Below are positions 32,561 through 41,693 of a DNA stretch of 44,456 bases, piece after piece (the first letter of the stretch is position 1; each line of letters starts with the position of its first letter). A program made the position numbers and the translations under genes. The notes beneath the pieces were generated by a model. The model had not been told where the DNA came from. It saw only the letters and a program-made list of their open reading frames with translations, and searched no databases. Source of the stretch: Nitrosovibrio sp. Nv4 (GTDB taxonomy: Bacteria; Bdellovibrionota; UBA1018; CAIMNF01); contig CALPVV020000008.1 in NCBI GenBank assembly GCA_943327105.2, positions 1 through 44,456 of the forward strand, in the 5' to 3' direction.

Positions 32561-33467
32561 GCAAAAAATACTCGATTTATTTGCCGAGCATGGACATGAA
32601 AAATCACCTGAAGCTGAAGCAAATCTGATCTTATTCAATGCTTATCGACACCGTTATCCGATCATCCAGAAATACTCTGAGATTCTTCAAGGAACTTTTA
32701 CTGATAAATTTCCGATGACCGCTGAAATCGAAGAAGAAGCCATGAAGATGGCCAATCAACGCATTAAAGGGATTCCGCTTCAACACATCACTGGCAATCA
32801 GTTCTTTTTTGAACATGATTACATCGTGAATTCACATGTGCTCATTCCTAGGCCTGAAACTGAAATTTTAATCAGCAATGTACTGGATGTGATTTCGAAG
32901 AAGTGGCCAAAAAAGCCGTTTCGATTTGCAGAATTAGGACTTGGTTCAGGAATTCTTTCTACCGAAATCCTTGCGCATTACAAATCTGCTCTTGGCATAG
33001 CAAGTGAAGTCAGCCCTCAGGCGATTGCAATGGCCAGACAAAATCTCGATCACATTCTTGGTCCTGGAAATTGGGAAGATCGATTTTCTATCCTGGAGCC
33101 CGCCGACCTTCACATCGGTTTTGAGATTTTTGGTGATTACAAACCAATGGATTTAATTATTTCAAATCCACCCTATGTTTCAGTGAACGATGAAATTGAA
33201 GCTGAAGTTCTCAGACACGAACCACATGGAGCACTTTTTCCAATGGTTGGAGGTTCTGACGAAGGTGGTAAAGAAAACCCGAATTTCTTTTACGAAAACT
33301 TTCTTTTTAACCATTCTAAAATATTGAAACCAGATGGAATCGTTTTCTTTGAAATCCCTCATGAACGTGCGGATGAAATTGAGCATGAATTCAAGAATGC
33401 AGGATTTAAAACCAATCTGATTCCAGATTTGACCGGTCGCTCACGCGTCTTAATGGCTCAAAAGTAA
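32547..33467 (+). CDS. prmC: Release factor glutamine N5-methyltransferase
   Basis: Uses S-adenosylmethionine to methylate the Gln in the GGQ motif of release factors. The 306-residue product has an N-terminal helical domain ending in PLQHITGNQFF and a methyltransferase domain with IPRPETE, a divergent SAM motif (ELGLGSGILS), and the catalytic NPPYV that defines HemK/PrmC enzymes. It is located right behind prfA with a 14-base overlap. A 38-base gap follows before murA. Confidence 0.95.
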   Translation: MLKLKQKILDLFAEHGHEKSPEAEANLILFNAYRHRYPIIQKYSEILQGTFTDKFPMTAEIEEEAMKMANQRIKGIPLQHITGNQFFFEHDYIVNSHVLIPRPETEILISNVLDVISKKWPKKPFRFAELGLGSGILSTEILAHYKSALGIASEVSPQAIAMARQNLDHILGPGNWEDRFSILEPADLHIGFEIFGDYKPMDLIISNPPYVSVNDEIEAEVLRHEPHGALFPMVGGSDEGGKENPNFFYENFLFNHSKILKPDGIVFFEIPHERADEIEHEFKNAGFKTNLIPDLTGRSRVLMAQK

Positions 33468-33505
33468 CATTTGCCCCTCACCCACCACTGGACTATGCTT
33501 CCATT

Positions 33506-34771
33506 ATGGATCGTTTGAGAATCGTTGGTGGTAAACCTCTTATTGGCGAAGTTGAAATTAGCGGAGCAAAGAATGCAGCATTGCCCATTCTTTTTGCTTC
33601 TATTTTATCTTCAGAAAAATCGGTGATTCGAAACATACCGCTATTAGCCGATATCAACACGACTCTAAAAGTTCTCGATTCTCTTGGCCTTAAGACTCTT
33701 TTCAAACTTGAAAATCACACCATTGAAATTGATGGCTCTACATTGAATTCTCATGAAGCTCCTTATGAACTGGTGAGAACAATGCGAGCCTCAGTCCTGG
33801 TTCTTGGTCCTCTTCTGGCTCGAAGAAAGATTGCACGAGTCAGTCTTCCCGGAGGATGCGCAATTGGAGCACGACCGGTTAACTTTCATTTGGAAGCACT
33901 TGAAAAGATGGGCGCTGTTTTCAACATTGAGGCTGGTTACATTGATGGTGCTGCCCCAAATGGACTTAAAGGAAGCAAGATAGAATTTCCCTTTCCAAGC
34001 GTAGGCGCAACAGAAAATATCTTAATGGCCAGTGTTCTTGCCGAAGGCAACACTCGTATCGAAAACGCTGCGTGTGAACCTGAAATTGTTGATCTTGCCA
34101 TCGCACTTCGTTCAATGGGTGCTAAAATTTCGGGTGAAGGTACCCCAATCATAGAAGTTGAAGGAGTAAAAGCATTGCATGGAATGAACCATTCGGTGGC
34201 TCCTGACCGTATTGAAGCGGCAACCTATCTTTGCGCCGGGCTGATCACTAAAGGAAAAGTAACGGTCACCGGAATCAATGAAAACTTCATGAAGTCGCCA
34301 CTTTCTCTTTTGAAAGAGTCCGGTGCTTTAATTTCATCCACTGCAAATTCAATTACAGCAGAGTATGTAAAGCCACTTTTACCGCTTCGAATCACCACGG
34401 AACCATTTCCAGGGTTTCCAACTGACATGCAAGCACAGTTCATGGCACTTCTAACTCAAGCTAATGGTGAATCAGTGATCTCTGAAACCATTTTTGAAAA
34501 CCGCTTCATGCACGTTCCAGAACTGACCAGGCTTGGTGCAAAGATCGATATTAAAGGAAACGAGGCAACGGTGAAAGGCCCTGTAAGTCTTTCCGGAGCC
34601 ATTGTCATGGCAACAGATCTTCGAGCAAGTGCTTCCCTCATCATTGCTGGGCTGATCGCAAAAGGTGAAACAATCATTCGACGCATCTACCATCTTGATC
34701 GTGGATATGAACATATTGAACAGAAACTGATTAAACTTGGTGCTGAAATTTATAGGGAACATGAAAAATGA
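33506..34771 (+). CDS. murA: UDP-N-acetylglucosamine 1-carboxyvinyltransferase
   Basis: First committed enzyme of peptidoglycan synthesis; it adds enolpyruvate from PEP to UDP-GlcNAc. The 421-residue product has the normal length. Lys22-Asn23 in SGAKNAALP and the reactive Cys118 in PGGCAIGARP are present, so it should be fosfomycin-sensitive by known chemistry. Two inside-out alpha/beta repeats cover the full protein. It overlaps the O-methyltransferase gene by 4 bases (ATGA). Confidence 0.97.
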   Translation: MDRLRIVGGKPLIGEVEISGAKNAALPILFASILSSEKSVIRNIPLLADINTTLKVLDSLGLKTLFKLENHTIEIDGSTLNSHEAPYELVRTMRASVLVLGPLLARRKIARVSLPGGCAIGARPVNFHLEALEKMGAVFNIEAGYIDGAAPNGLKGSKIEFPFPSVGATENILMASVLAEGNTRIENAACEPEIVDLAIALRSMGAKISGEGTPIIEVEGVKALHGMNHSVAPDRIEAATYLCAGLITKGKVTVTGINENFMKSPLSLLKESGALISSTANSITAEYVKPLLPLRITTEPFPGFPTDMQAQFMALLTQANGESVISETIFENRFMHVPELTRLGAKIDIKGNEATVKGPVSLSGAIVMATDLRASASLIIAGLIAKGETIIRRIYHLDRGYEHIEQKLIKLGAEIYREHEK

Positions 34772-35436
34772 GTGAAGTAATCATTACCCCTGAACCCATT
34801 CATGAATATTGTAAAAAACACAGCACTGTACCAAGTTCATCTCTTCAAAACTTGATTACGGTTACCCTAGAATACGCCCCTCAAGTTGCTCACATGCAAG
34901 TTGGCAACCTGGAGGGTAATTTTTTATCAATTATCTTAAAACTAATGAATGCCAAAACCGTCGTCGAATTTGGCACATTTACCGGTTATAGCGCACTTGC
35001 CATGGCAGAGGCACTACCCGATGACGGTAAGGTGACCACACTCGACCGTGATCCTCGGGCTACTGCGATTGCCCTTGAACACTGGAACAATAGTAATCAA
35101 AAAGAAAAAATCGAGCTCTTACTTGGCGATGCAAAAAATTCTGCTCAAACACTTGAAGATGAAATCAACTCTGGAAAGCGTAACCTGTTTGATCTTGCTT
35201 TTATTGATGCCGATAAATCAGGGTATGAATTCTATTTTGAATCTTCTTTAAAATTGGTCCGAAAAGGTGGCGCCATTATCGTTGATAATGTTCTTTGGTA
35301 TGGCGGTGTATTAAACCCTCAAGATAATTCAGATAGAAAGATTCATGCTTTCAATGAAAAAATAGCGTCAGATTCTCGTGTGCAAAAAGTAATGCTACCC
35401 ATACGGGATGGCATCACCCTGATGATTAAATTATGA
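34768..35436 (+). CDS. SAM-dependent O-methyltransferase (COMT/CCoAOMT-like family)
   Basis: A 222-residue cytoplasmic methyltransferase. The motif VVEFGTFTGYSALAMA (near residue 70) is the SAM-binding loop, followed by TLDRDPRA, LAFIDADKSGYEFYF (metal-binding Asp region) and IVDNVLWYGGV, the signature of metal-dependent O-methyltransferases of the caffeoyl-CoA/catechol family. The substrate is unknown. It is coupled to murA by a 4-base overlap. The stop overlaps the end of the convergent pseudouridine synthase gene by 6 bases. Confidence 0.88.
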   Translation: MSEVIITPEPIHEYCKKHSTVPSSSLQNLITVTLEYAPQVAHMQVGNLEGNFLSIILKLMNAKTVVEFGTFTGYSALAMAEALPDDGKVTTLDRDPRATAIALEHWNNSNQKEKIELLLGDAKNSAQTLEDEINSGKRNLFDLAFIDADKSGYEFYFESSLKLVRKGGAIIVDNVLWYGGVLNPQDNSDRKIHAFNEKIASDSRVQKVMLPIRDGITLMIKL

Positions 35437-36177
35437 ATCGATCATCAGACATAGACCCGCAATCTCAAACAATTTCATCCATGGTTTATTCCATCGGGTT
35501 TTGAATTTCATCCGCTCTAGACTTTTAGGATGATTAAATTCAATCGAATAAGACTTTAAAAAAAGGTGGTTCGCCATAGGACCACTTCCACCGATCAACT
35601 CGCGCCAAAGCCGGTTGTGTTTGCCGTCTCCATGAACTGTATCACCAACCAATGGGTGTGATATTGATCTGAAATGCCGTCTAATCTGATGTAATCTTCC
35701 GGTCAAAGGATGAACTTTTAATATTGAATACCGCTCTTTTTCATAGCGCCCTGTTGAATAAGGAATTTCAAACCGGTGTAGTGTTTCATATTCCGTAACA
35801 CTGTCTAGAAGTGTCCCGTCATCAAGATTTTTAGAAAGTGGCTTATCGATCACTCCAGAATCCGCTGTCCAACCACGAACGAGACAGACATAGGTTTTCT
35901 TCACACTTTTTGAAATGAATTGATCCTGGAGCAGTCTTGCACCATCAGAAGATAATGAAAAAACCATCACTCCACTTGTAGCTTTATCGAGTCGATGGAC
36001 GGTGAAAATTTCTCGTTCAAGTTGTTTTCGAAGTAAAATCAGAACATTGTTTTTTCTAACAACCTTACCTTCCATTGCATAGGCAACAGGGGTGTGAACT
36101 TGAAAACCAGAAGGTTTATCAATGACAACAATATCTTCATCCTGATGATAGATTCGCAGATTATTGGGTTTACTCAT
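35431..36177 (-). CDS. RluA-family pseudouridine synthase, TruC-like
   Basis: Isomerises uridine to pseudouridine in RNA. The 248-residue product has the catalytic motif VHRLDKATSG with Asp64, plus YICLVRG-like YVCLVRG and GRLHQIRRHF. The late HPLVGDTVHGDGKHNRL segment is close to TruC, which acts on U65 of tRNA, so TruC is my first choice within the RluA family. No S4 domain is present. It overlaps the rsmI-like gene by 4 bases and the convergent O-methyltransferase gene by 6. Confidence 0.88.
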   Translation of the reverse strand: MSKPNNLRIYHQDEDIVVIDKPSGFQVHTPVAYAMEGKVVRKNNVLILLRKQLEREIFTVHRLDKATSGVMVFSLSSDGARLLQDQFISKSVKKTYVCLVRGWTADSGVIDKPLSKNLDDGTLLDSVTEYETLHRFEIPYSTGRYEKERYSILKVHPLTGRLHQIRRHFRSISHPLVGDTVHGDGKHNRLWRELIGGSGPMANHLFLKSYSIEFNHPKSLERMKFKTRWNKPWMKLFEIAGLCLMIDS

Positions 36178-36872
36178 GAACCTGAGATCACCAAGACAAA
36201 TTCAGGCTTATGCTGTTCGGCTGAAAATTTTTGAAACTCAGAAAATGATCCATAAAATGATGCTTCATTTTGAGAGTTCAGGTTTTCGGCGATGAAGAAT
36301 TTACGGCCCTTTAACCTTGATGATCCGATGTCTGACACCAAAGCCGAAAGTCTGTATGGAGTATCCATCACGATCAATGTTTCATTTCTAGATGCCAACA
36401 AGTCGAGTTCTTTTTTTCTTTCGGAATGATCGGTAGATAAAAAGCCAGCAAAAGTGAATTTAGAATGATCCATCCCACTCAACGACAAAGCCAAAATAAC
36501 CGAATTTGGAAATGGTGTGGCCGTGACCTTGATCGAATTTTCATGACATTGCTTAACCAGTTTTTGACCAGGATCGCAAAATGCAGGCATTCCACCATCA
36601 CTCATCAAGAACGCAGTCATTCCATTTTTCAACTTGGCGATGATCTCGGTACGTAAACTGTCTTGTGTGTGTTCATTGAATAAAATGAAACGCTCGATTG
36701 CTTCGCGAGGTAACCCCCACTTGATCCAGCGCTGTCGTGCAACCTTGTGTTCCTCAACCAATAACAAAACATCGTCTTGCAAACAGTGACCCTTCAATAG
36801 ATCGAGGGCCACTGTTTCAAGTGGTAAGGCTTCATCAAGTGGTGTTGGAATCAGAACAAGCTTTTGTTTCAC
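36174..36872 (-). CDS. Tetrapyrrole-methylase-fold protein, RsmI-like
   Basis: A 232-residue SAM-dependent methyltransferase. The order of motifs follows RsmI, which methylates the ribose of C1402 in 16S r[11 protein letters not shown] at the start, [13 protein letters not shown] (SAM loop; usually SDAGTP), [30 protein letters not shown], and [10 protein letters not shown]. It is shorter than typical RsmI (about 280-290), lacking its C-terminal part. A degenerate paralogue is possible. It starts with GTG, overlapping the fumC stop by 4 bases (GTGA). Confidence 0.82.
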   Translation of the reverse strand: MKQKLVLIPTPLDEALPLETVALDLLKGHCLQDDVLLLVEEHKVARQRWIKWGLPREAIERFILFNEHTQDSLRTEIIAKLKNGMTAFLMSDGGMPAFCDPGQKLVKQCHENSIKVTATPFPNSVILALSLSGMDHSKFTFAGFLSTDHSERKKELDLLASRNETLIVMDTPYRLSALVSDIGSSRLKGRKFFIAENLNSQNEASFYGSFSEFQKFSAEQHKPEFVLVISGS

Positions 36873-38260
36873 TTCGGACCAATCATGTCTTCAGGGCGTA
36901 CCCATTTATCGAAATCTTCAGATTTTACCAAATCAAGATCAAGGGCGGCTTGTTTCAGTGTTTTTCCTTCTTTATGTGCTTTTTTTGCAATTTTAGCGGC
37001 ATTGTCGTAACCAATGTGAGGATTCAGTGCAGTAACCAACATCAATGACTCAGTAAGATGCTTTTGAATTTGTTCTTTATTGGCAATCAAACCTTCCACA
37101 CAGAACTCACGGAAGCTTCTACAGCCATCTGCAAGCACTCGGGTAGACTGAAGAAAATTATGAATCATGAGTGGTTTGTAAACATTGAGTTCAAAGTTTC
37201 CTGATGCACCACCGATATTGATCGCAACATCATTCCCCATCACCTGAGCACATAACATAGTTAATGCCTCACACTGAGTAGGGTTAACCTTTCCTGGCAT
37301 AATCGAAGAACCTGGTTCATTTTCCGGAAGAGAAAGCTCGCCGATTCCACATCGAGGGCCTGAACCCAACCAGCGAATATCGTTTGCTATCTTAAACAAT
37401 GCGGCAGCAAGTCCTTTTAAAGAACCATGCGCGTGAACGATTGCATCGTTTGCGGCCAAAGCTTCAAACTTGTTTGGTGCGGTTACAAATGGAAGTTTAG
37501 TAAACTGTGCAATTTCTTCAGCTACTTTTACGGCGTACGCAGGCGTTGAATTTAATCCGGTACCGACTGCAGTTCCACCCAATGCCAACTCATAAAGATG
37601 AGGAAGGCTATACTCTACGTGTTTAATAGCGTGAGTAAGTTGAGCCACATAACCGGAAAACTCCTGTTCTAAAGTAAGAGGAGTTGCGTCCATCAAATGA
37701 GTACGGCCAATTTTAACGATTCCAGAAAACTCTTTTGCTTTCTTATCAAGAGCATCACGTAGGGCTTTCACGTGAGGAAGCATCATGTTCACAGCCTGTG
37801 CAGCAGCAATGCTCATTGCGGTCGGGAAAACATCGTTAGAACTCTGACCTTTGTTTACATCATCATTCGGATGAACCTTACGTGCTTCGCCGCGCTCTCC
37901 GCCCATGATCTCGCTAGCTCGGTTTGCAAGAACTTCATTGACGTTCATATTTGTCTGGGTTCCTGAACCGGTTTGCCAAACATAAAGAGGGAATTCTTGG
38001 TTGTGTTTATTCGCTAAAACTTCATCCGCCGCTGCTACGATTGCGTTGGCTTTTTCCTGTGCTAGACCGGATTGACTATTCACCACAGCCGCCGCTCTTT
38101 TTGCGGTGACAAGAGCATGAATTAATTCAGAAGGCATGTGTTCAGTTGAAATATGAAAGTGATGGAGTGACCGTTGAGTTTGAGCTCCCCAAAGGCGGTC
38201 TGAGGGTACATTGATCGGGCCAAAAGTGTCTTTTTCGATACGAAAGTGTTTGTTTTCCAT
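36869..38260 (-). CDS. fumC: Class II fumarate hydratase
   Basis: Interconverts fumarate and malate in the TCA cycle without an iron-sulfur cluster. The 463-residue product has the normal length. Signatures are [42 protein letters not shown] and [11 protein letters not shown] with the catalytic Ser loop. It heads the operon with the rsmI-like and truC-like genes, overlapping by 4 bases. The start codon ATG at 38260 is the only one with family-like sequence after it. Confidence 0.97.
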   Translation of the reverse strand: MENKHFRIEKDTFGPINVPSDRLWGAQTQRSLHHFHISTEHMPSELIHALVTAKRAAAVVNSQSGLAQEKANAIVAAADEVLANKHNQEFPLYVWQTGSGTQTNMNVNEVLANRASEIMGGERGEARKVHPNDDVNKGQSSNDVFPTAMSIAAAQAVNMMLPHVKALRDALDKKAKEFSGIVKIGRTHLMDATPLTLEQEFSGYVAQLTHAIKHVEYSLPHLYELALGGTAVGTGLNSTPAYAVKVAEEIAQFTKLPFVTAPNKFEALAANDAIVHAHGSLKGLAAALFKIANDIRWLGSGPRCGIGELSLPENEPGSSIMPGKVNPTQCEALTMLCAQVMGNDVAINIGGASGNFELNVYKPLMIHNFLQSTRVLADGCRSFREFCVEGLIANKEQIQKHLTESLMLVTALNPHIGYDNAAKIAKKAHKEGKTLKQAALDLDLVKSEDFDKWVRPEDMIGPK

Positions 38261-38306
38261 GAGCTTTTTTTCTCACAAAAAACTCTCAACTGCACTAATT
38301 TTCAGC

Positions 38307-38855
38307 TTATTTTTTGAAATTCGAAAGATCGATTGGTTTTACGTTTCCACAATTGGCAGATACAAATTCCGCTTGGTAATTCACATCTGTTTTCTTGCCA
38401 CTTTTTTCATTGATCTTCATTGTTCCGACATAATGCGCCGAATCCTTTACAGTCCAATCGCCGGTCCCATTCATTCCGTTCGCACACTTAAATTTGATTA
38501 CAATGTGGGTAGATGTTTTTACCGGAAATTCTTGAGTGCATTCTTTAGAGTTTTGTTGGCTTAGAAATGATTCTGACTTCAACATTTCAGGAGTATAGCA
38601 AACCTCAATTCCCTTTGAACTTACAGCAAATGGAGAACCCCCCTTACCCATTTTTGCCATCATCGCTTCCATTTGCTTTTTCTGCTCAGGGGTCATTTTT
38701 GCAAGTGTCGCTTTTAAAATTGCCTGTGGATCATACTCTTTTCCATCTTGCTTCATTTTTGACTGAACAGACCACAAACCCGGCTTGATAGATAATGCCG
38801 CCTGAGATGAACCGATTGTGATTAAGAATGCCGTAATTAAAATCATTGTTTTCAT
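38307..38855 (-). CDS. Exported DUF3617-like protein
   Basis: A 182-residue exported protein with a signal peptide (MKTMILITAFLITIGSSQA). I start it at the ATG at 38855; the longer frame begins at TTG. The mature protein opens with IKPGLWSVQSKM, then KMTPEQKKQMEAMM, EVCYTPE and a Cys-containing C-terminal half (KECTQEF, KFKCANG, SANCG). This PGLW...CLT-type pattern with paired Cys matches DUF3617, a periplasmic family of unknown function. It lies 12 bases after ppc on the same strand. Confidence 0.72.
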   Translation of the reverse strand: MKTMILITAFLITIGSSQAALSIKPGLWSVQSKMKQDGKEYDPQAILKATLAKMTPEQKKQMEAMMAKMGKGGSPFAVSSKGIEVCYTPEMLKSESFLSQQNSKECTQEFPVKTSTHIVIKFKCANGMNGTGDWTVKDSAHYVGTMKINEKSGKKTDVNYQAEFVSANCGNVKPIDLSNFKK

Positions 38856-38867
38856 ATTTTTTTCCAA

Positions 38868-41216
38868 TCAGCCCGTTGTGAGCATGCCACTAGCAATACC
38901 AGCTACTGTTAATCTCAGCAACGAAAGATCATTTTCATTTTGCGCCAATATTTCCAAAATATTGAGAGGGTGAATCATGGGCGCCCTTAGTTCGATGCTT
39001 TCTCCCAACCAAGGTCTATACCACATTGGATCTTTTTTACCGGTTACTTCCTCGAAAAACTTTTGCGTAAGAGAAAGTTCGCGTTTAAATCGTAAAATGA
39101 ATTTATCCGCCTCTGTCGGCTTTAATAACGACTTTTTTAGATACATTTCAAAAACCGGCATTTCAATTTTTGCCAAAGTAAATCCCAGTGCATGTACGTA
39201 GGAACGGAAAACCGCATGATTTGTAAATGATTCTTTCAGTTTCTTTTTTTCAATTTTTGAGGTTTCACTCCACGAACTGCCAATACCCCAAAAAGTTGGA
39301 AACAATATTCTTGTTTGAGTCCAACACAATACCCAAGGTATTGCCCTGAGACCCGATACGGTCAAACCACTTGAAGCGCGCTTTGTCGGTCGTGAACCGA
39401 TTTTTAATGCCTTAAGATACGGATACGGCGTAGCCAATTCTACCAACTTTAAAAAGTCGGGGTCGGTAATCATCATCTGATAATTTTTTTTGGTCTTATC
39501 TGCGAATTTTTCCAATTCTGTATTTCGCTCATAGCGATATCGGCCTCTTGAAGCCAGATTAGTATTTTCACTGATCTGGAAAAGCTGACTTTCTAAAATC
39601 TCAGGACTCGCAAAAGTCCTCTCAACCATTTCTCCTTGTACTGTTGCCTTATATACGTTTAATGCATTTTTTGGCCAACCTGCGATCTGATCCTTGATAG
39701 CACCACCACCGCGGTCAACACTTCCACCAGACCCATGAAAGAAAACAGCTTTAACTCCCTCTTTATTGCAGGCTCGATCGATTGCAACGATCGAATTAAG
39801 AATTGCAAGACGGCTGGAAATCACTCCCGATTCTTTGGCTGAGTCAGAATAACCAACCATCACCTCAACAACATTGCCCCAATCTTTTTGAACAATTTTG
39901 CGAATCTTAGGATCCTTCAGCAGTTCCGAAACAATTGAGGCTCCCGAATCAAGAGCTTCTTTTTGTTCAAATAGTGGCACCACAGGAATCCTGGAGTTAC
40001 CAACTTGCCGTTTGATCATTTTTCCAGCTATGCGAATATGATCAATACTCTGAGCCATGCTGATAATCATTCCCCTAGCGTAAAACGTGGGGTCATTGCC
40101 CTTTGAAAATTGACCAATTTTTCTTAACATTCTTCCAATTGCCAGATGATCACCACTCGGATCTGACATGAGTACGCCGGAATCTTCACGCAATTCAAGA
40201 GGCACAACCATGCCTGGAAAAATTTTAAATAGTTGATCGAGCCTTGCAAGTGGCAATGGCAGGCTTTTACCAAAATGTTTTTGGTGTTGGTATAAAAGTA
40301 AATTCAATGAATCATGTACTTTTAAAATCCTACTCGCATCCCCGATTTTTAATTTTTTAATCGTTGTCTGAGTTTTCAAAAATTTCAAAACCGCATCATT
40401 TAATTGCGGTAAATTTGTTTTATTAATCAAATTTCGATATTCAATTATTTGTTTTTTAACGTATTTTAGCAGCAAATCACGCGACATCTGCAGACTATCG
40501 GTCATCACCACTTCATCCACTCCTGGATGACCATCCTTATCACCGCCGACCCAGCTTCTAATGTAGGCTGGAGTTTTTTTTCTTCCGAAATCAAGAAGAA
40601 CGGACAAATTTGAGTCTCTTAATAGAATAGAATAAACATGTTCGGCTTCATCCTGAACTCTAGGTTTTCGCATTCTTACAATTTCAATTTGCCAAGCAAG
40701 CTCAAGAAGTGATCTCAAACTTTCAGTACTGTAATCAATGCCATGCTCGAAGGCCTCTACTAGCGTTTTTTGAATTTCGTGGAATACGGCTATGTTTTCA
40801 GGTGCTCTCGATTCCGTCGGGTGAGCGGTCAAAACAAAATAAATGGCTTCAGCGCCTTCAATCGATTTTTCCTGATGACGCTTTTTCAATCTGAAGGTTC
40901 GATATGCGTTTTCACATGCGTTCATCAGCTCGAGCATCAGCGTATATGCTTTAGCAAAATCGTATTTTTCTTTTTTCGTTAGTCTTTTTAAAAGCAAGAA
41001 TGTTTTTTCAAGTTCTTTTAAAACAATCTTTTCTTCCGCGCCTCTCAGAGACACCATTCTTTGTCTTACTAACTCTATATTCTCAAATGACCTTTTTCCC
41101 AGACGATCTTCAATTACATTTCCAAGTATCGCCACCGACCACTTCACCATGGTTCTTAATTCAGCAGGAAGTTGATTTAATGTTTTTTGATTCATTTCGA
41201 TTATTTTATCATGCAC
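38868..41216 (-). CDS. ppc: Phosphoenolpyruvate carboxylase (short form)
   Basis: Makes oxaloacetate from PEP and bicarbonate, refilling the TCA cycle. The product is 782 residues, about 100 shorter than the E. coli enzyme (883). The essential regions are intact: the catalytic His132 in TAHPTES, GGDKDGHPGVD, VMVGYSDSAKESGV, the HGSGGSVDRGGG loop, SGLRAIPW and a C-terminal GIASGMLTTG resembling the canonical GMRNTG. The GTG at 41216 and an ATG at 41195 are both possible starts; neither has a strong ribosome binding site. An intrinsic terminator ends 12 bases upstream of the GTG. Confidence 0.92.
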   Translation of the reverse strand: MHDKIIEMNQKTLNQLPAELRTMVKWSVAILGNVIEDRLGKRSFENIELVRQRMVSLRGAEEKIVLKELEKTFLLLKRLTKKEKYDFAKAYTLMLELMNACENAYRTFRLKKRHQEKSIEGAEAIYFVLTAHPTESRAPENIAVFHEIQKTLVEAFEHGIDYSTESLRSLLELAWQIEIVRMRKPRVQDEAEHVYSILLRDSNLSVLLDFGRKKTPAYIRSWVGGDKDGHPGVDEVVMTDSLQMSRDLLLKYVKKQIIEYRNLINKTNLPQLNDAVLKFLKTQTTIKKLKIGDASRILKVHDSLNLLLYQHQKHFGKSLPLPLARLDQLFKIFPGMVVPLELREDSGVLMSDPSGDHLAIGRMLRKIGQFSKGNDPTFYARGMIISMAQSIDHIRIAGKMIKRQVGNSRIPVVPLFEQKEALDSGASIVSELLKDPKIRKIVQKDWGNVVEVMVGYSDSAKESGVISSRLAILNSIVAIDRACNKEGVKAVFFHGSGGSVDRGGGAIKDQIAGWPKNALNVYKATVQGEMVERTFASPEILESQLFQISENTNLASRGRYRYERNTELEKFADKTKKNYQMMITDPDFLKLVELATPYPYLKALKIGSRPTKRASSGLTVSGLRAIPWVLCWTQTRILFPTFWGIGSSWSETSKIEKKKLKESFTNHAVFRSYVHALGFTLAKIEMPVFEMYLKKSLLKPTEADKFILRFKRELSLTQKFFEEVTGKKDPMWYRPWLGESIELRAPMIHPLNILEILAQNENDLSLLRLTVAGIASGMLTTG

Positions 41217-41227
41217 AAATTGAGCCT

Positions 41228-41267
41228 AAAAAAAAATAAAAAACCCAGCCTTCAATGAAGGCTGGGT
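41228..41267 (-). terminator. Strong Rho-independent terminator
   Basis: Read on the minus strand, ACCCAGCCTT and AAGGCTGGGT (41267-41243) form a perfect stem of at least 10 pairs with a 5-base loop, followed by TTTTTTATTTTTTTTT (to 41228). It ends the transcript of the 100-residue gene at 41292-41594. It lies only 12 bases before the GTG start of ppc. Confidence 0.9.
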
Positions 41268-41291
41268 CATCAAATTTTTTACACTTTTCAA

Positions 41292-41594
41292 TCAAGCTGC
41301 GTATTGATCTTCTTCGCTGATGTCTGCTTGCCAGATCTGATACAGCGTTTCACCTTTAGAGTTTTGAAACCAATAAGATGCATGATTGGGTGGTTCTTGC
41401 CCCAAACACGCTTGAGCGAAAGCATGAACTGTAGTTGTGCCTTCAGCTGTCTTGATTTTAAATTCGTGATTAGGTTGTTTTTGTACGGTAAATGTCTTTG
41501 TATTGTCGCTGACGAAATAAAAAGCTTCACCCTCTTTTACCAAACCGTCGTGAACCAGCTTTGTGAGATCAAATTTGCCTTTTTTCTTACTCAT
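41292..41594 (-). CDS. Small cytoplasmic protein, possibly RAMA-like
   Basis: A 100-residue protein with an excellent ribosome binding site (AAGGAG, 8 bases before the ATG) and its own strong terminator, so it is a real, separately transcribed gene. The sequence LTKLVHDGLVKEGEAFYF, then GTTTVHAFAQACLG and NHASYWF, recalls the RAMA domain (a small fold found in type I restriction and methylase-associated proteins), but the match is by eye only. It has no signal peptide. It sits between lpxC and ppc, neither of which suggests a function. Confidence 0.72.
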   Translation of the reverse strand: MSKKKGKFDLTKLVHDGLVKEGEAFYFVSDNTKTFTVQKQPNHEFKIKTAEGTTTVHAFAQACLGQEPPNHASYWFQNSKGETLYQIWQADISEEDQYAA

Positions 41595-41671
41595 TCAAGG
41601 TCTCCTTATGTATTTAACTGATCGGAAGAACCTGAACTCTAATGAAGCTATTTTTTTAGCTATTTAAATCG

Positions 41672-41693
41672 AAAAACTGTCAGCTAATTGACA
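41672..41693 (-). terminator. Weak intrinsic terminator after lpxC
   Basis: Directly after the lpxC stop, TGTCA and TGACA (41693-41689 and 41682-41678 on the minus strand) form a 5-base stem with a 6-base loop, followed by G and TTTTT. It is short, so termination would be partial. The same TGTCA-N6-TGACA motif also occurs upstream of lpxC, so it may be an operator instead. Confidence 0.45.

Noticed and set aside
38868-41216. ppc as a pseudogene because it is about 100 residues short
   Set aside because: All catalytic boxes and the C-terminal Gly are present and the frame is unbroken, so it is a compact enzyme rather than a broken one.
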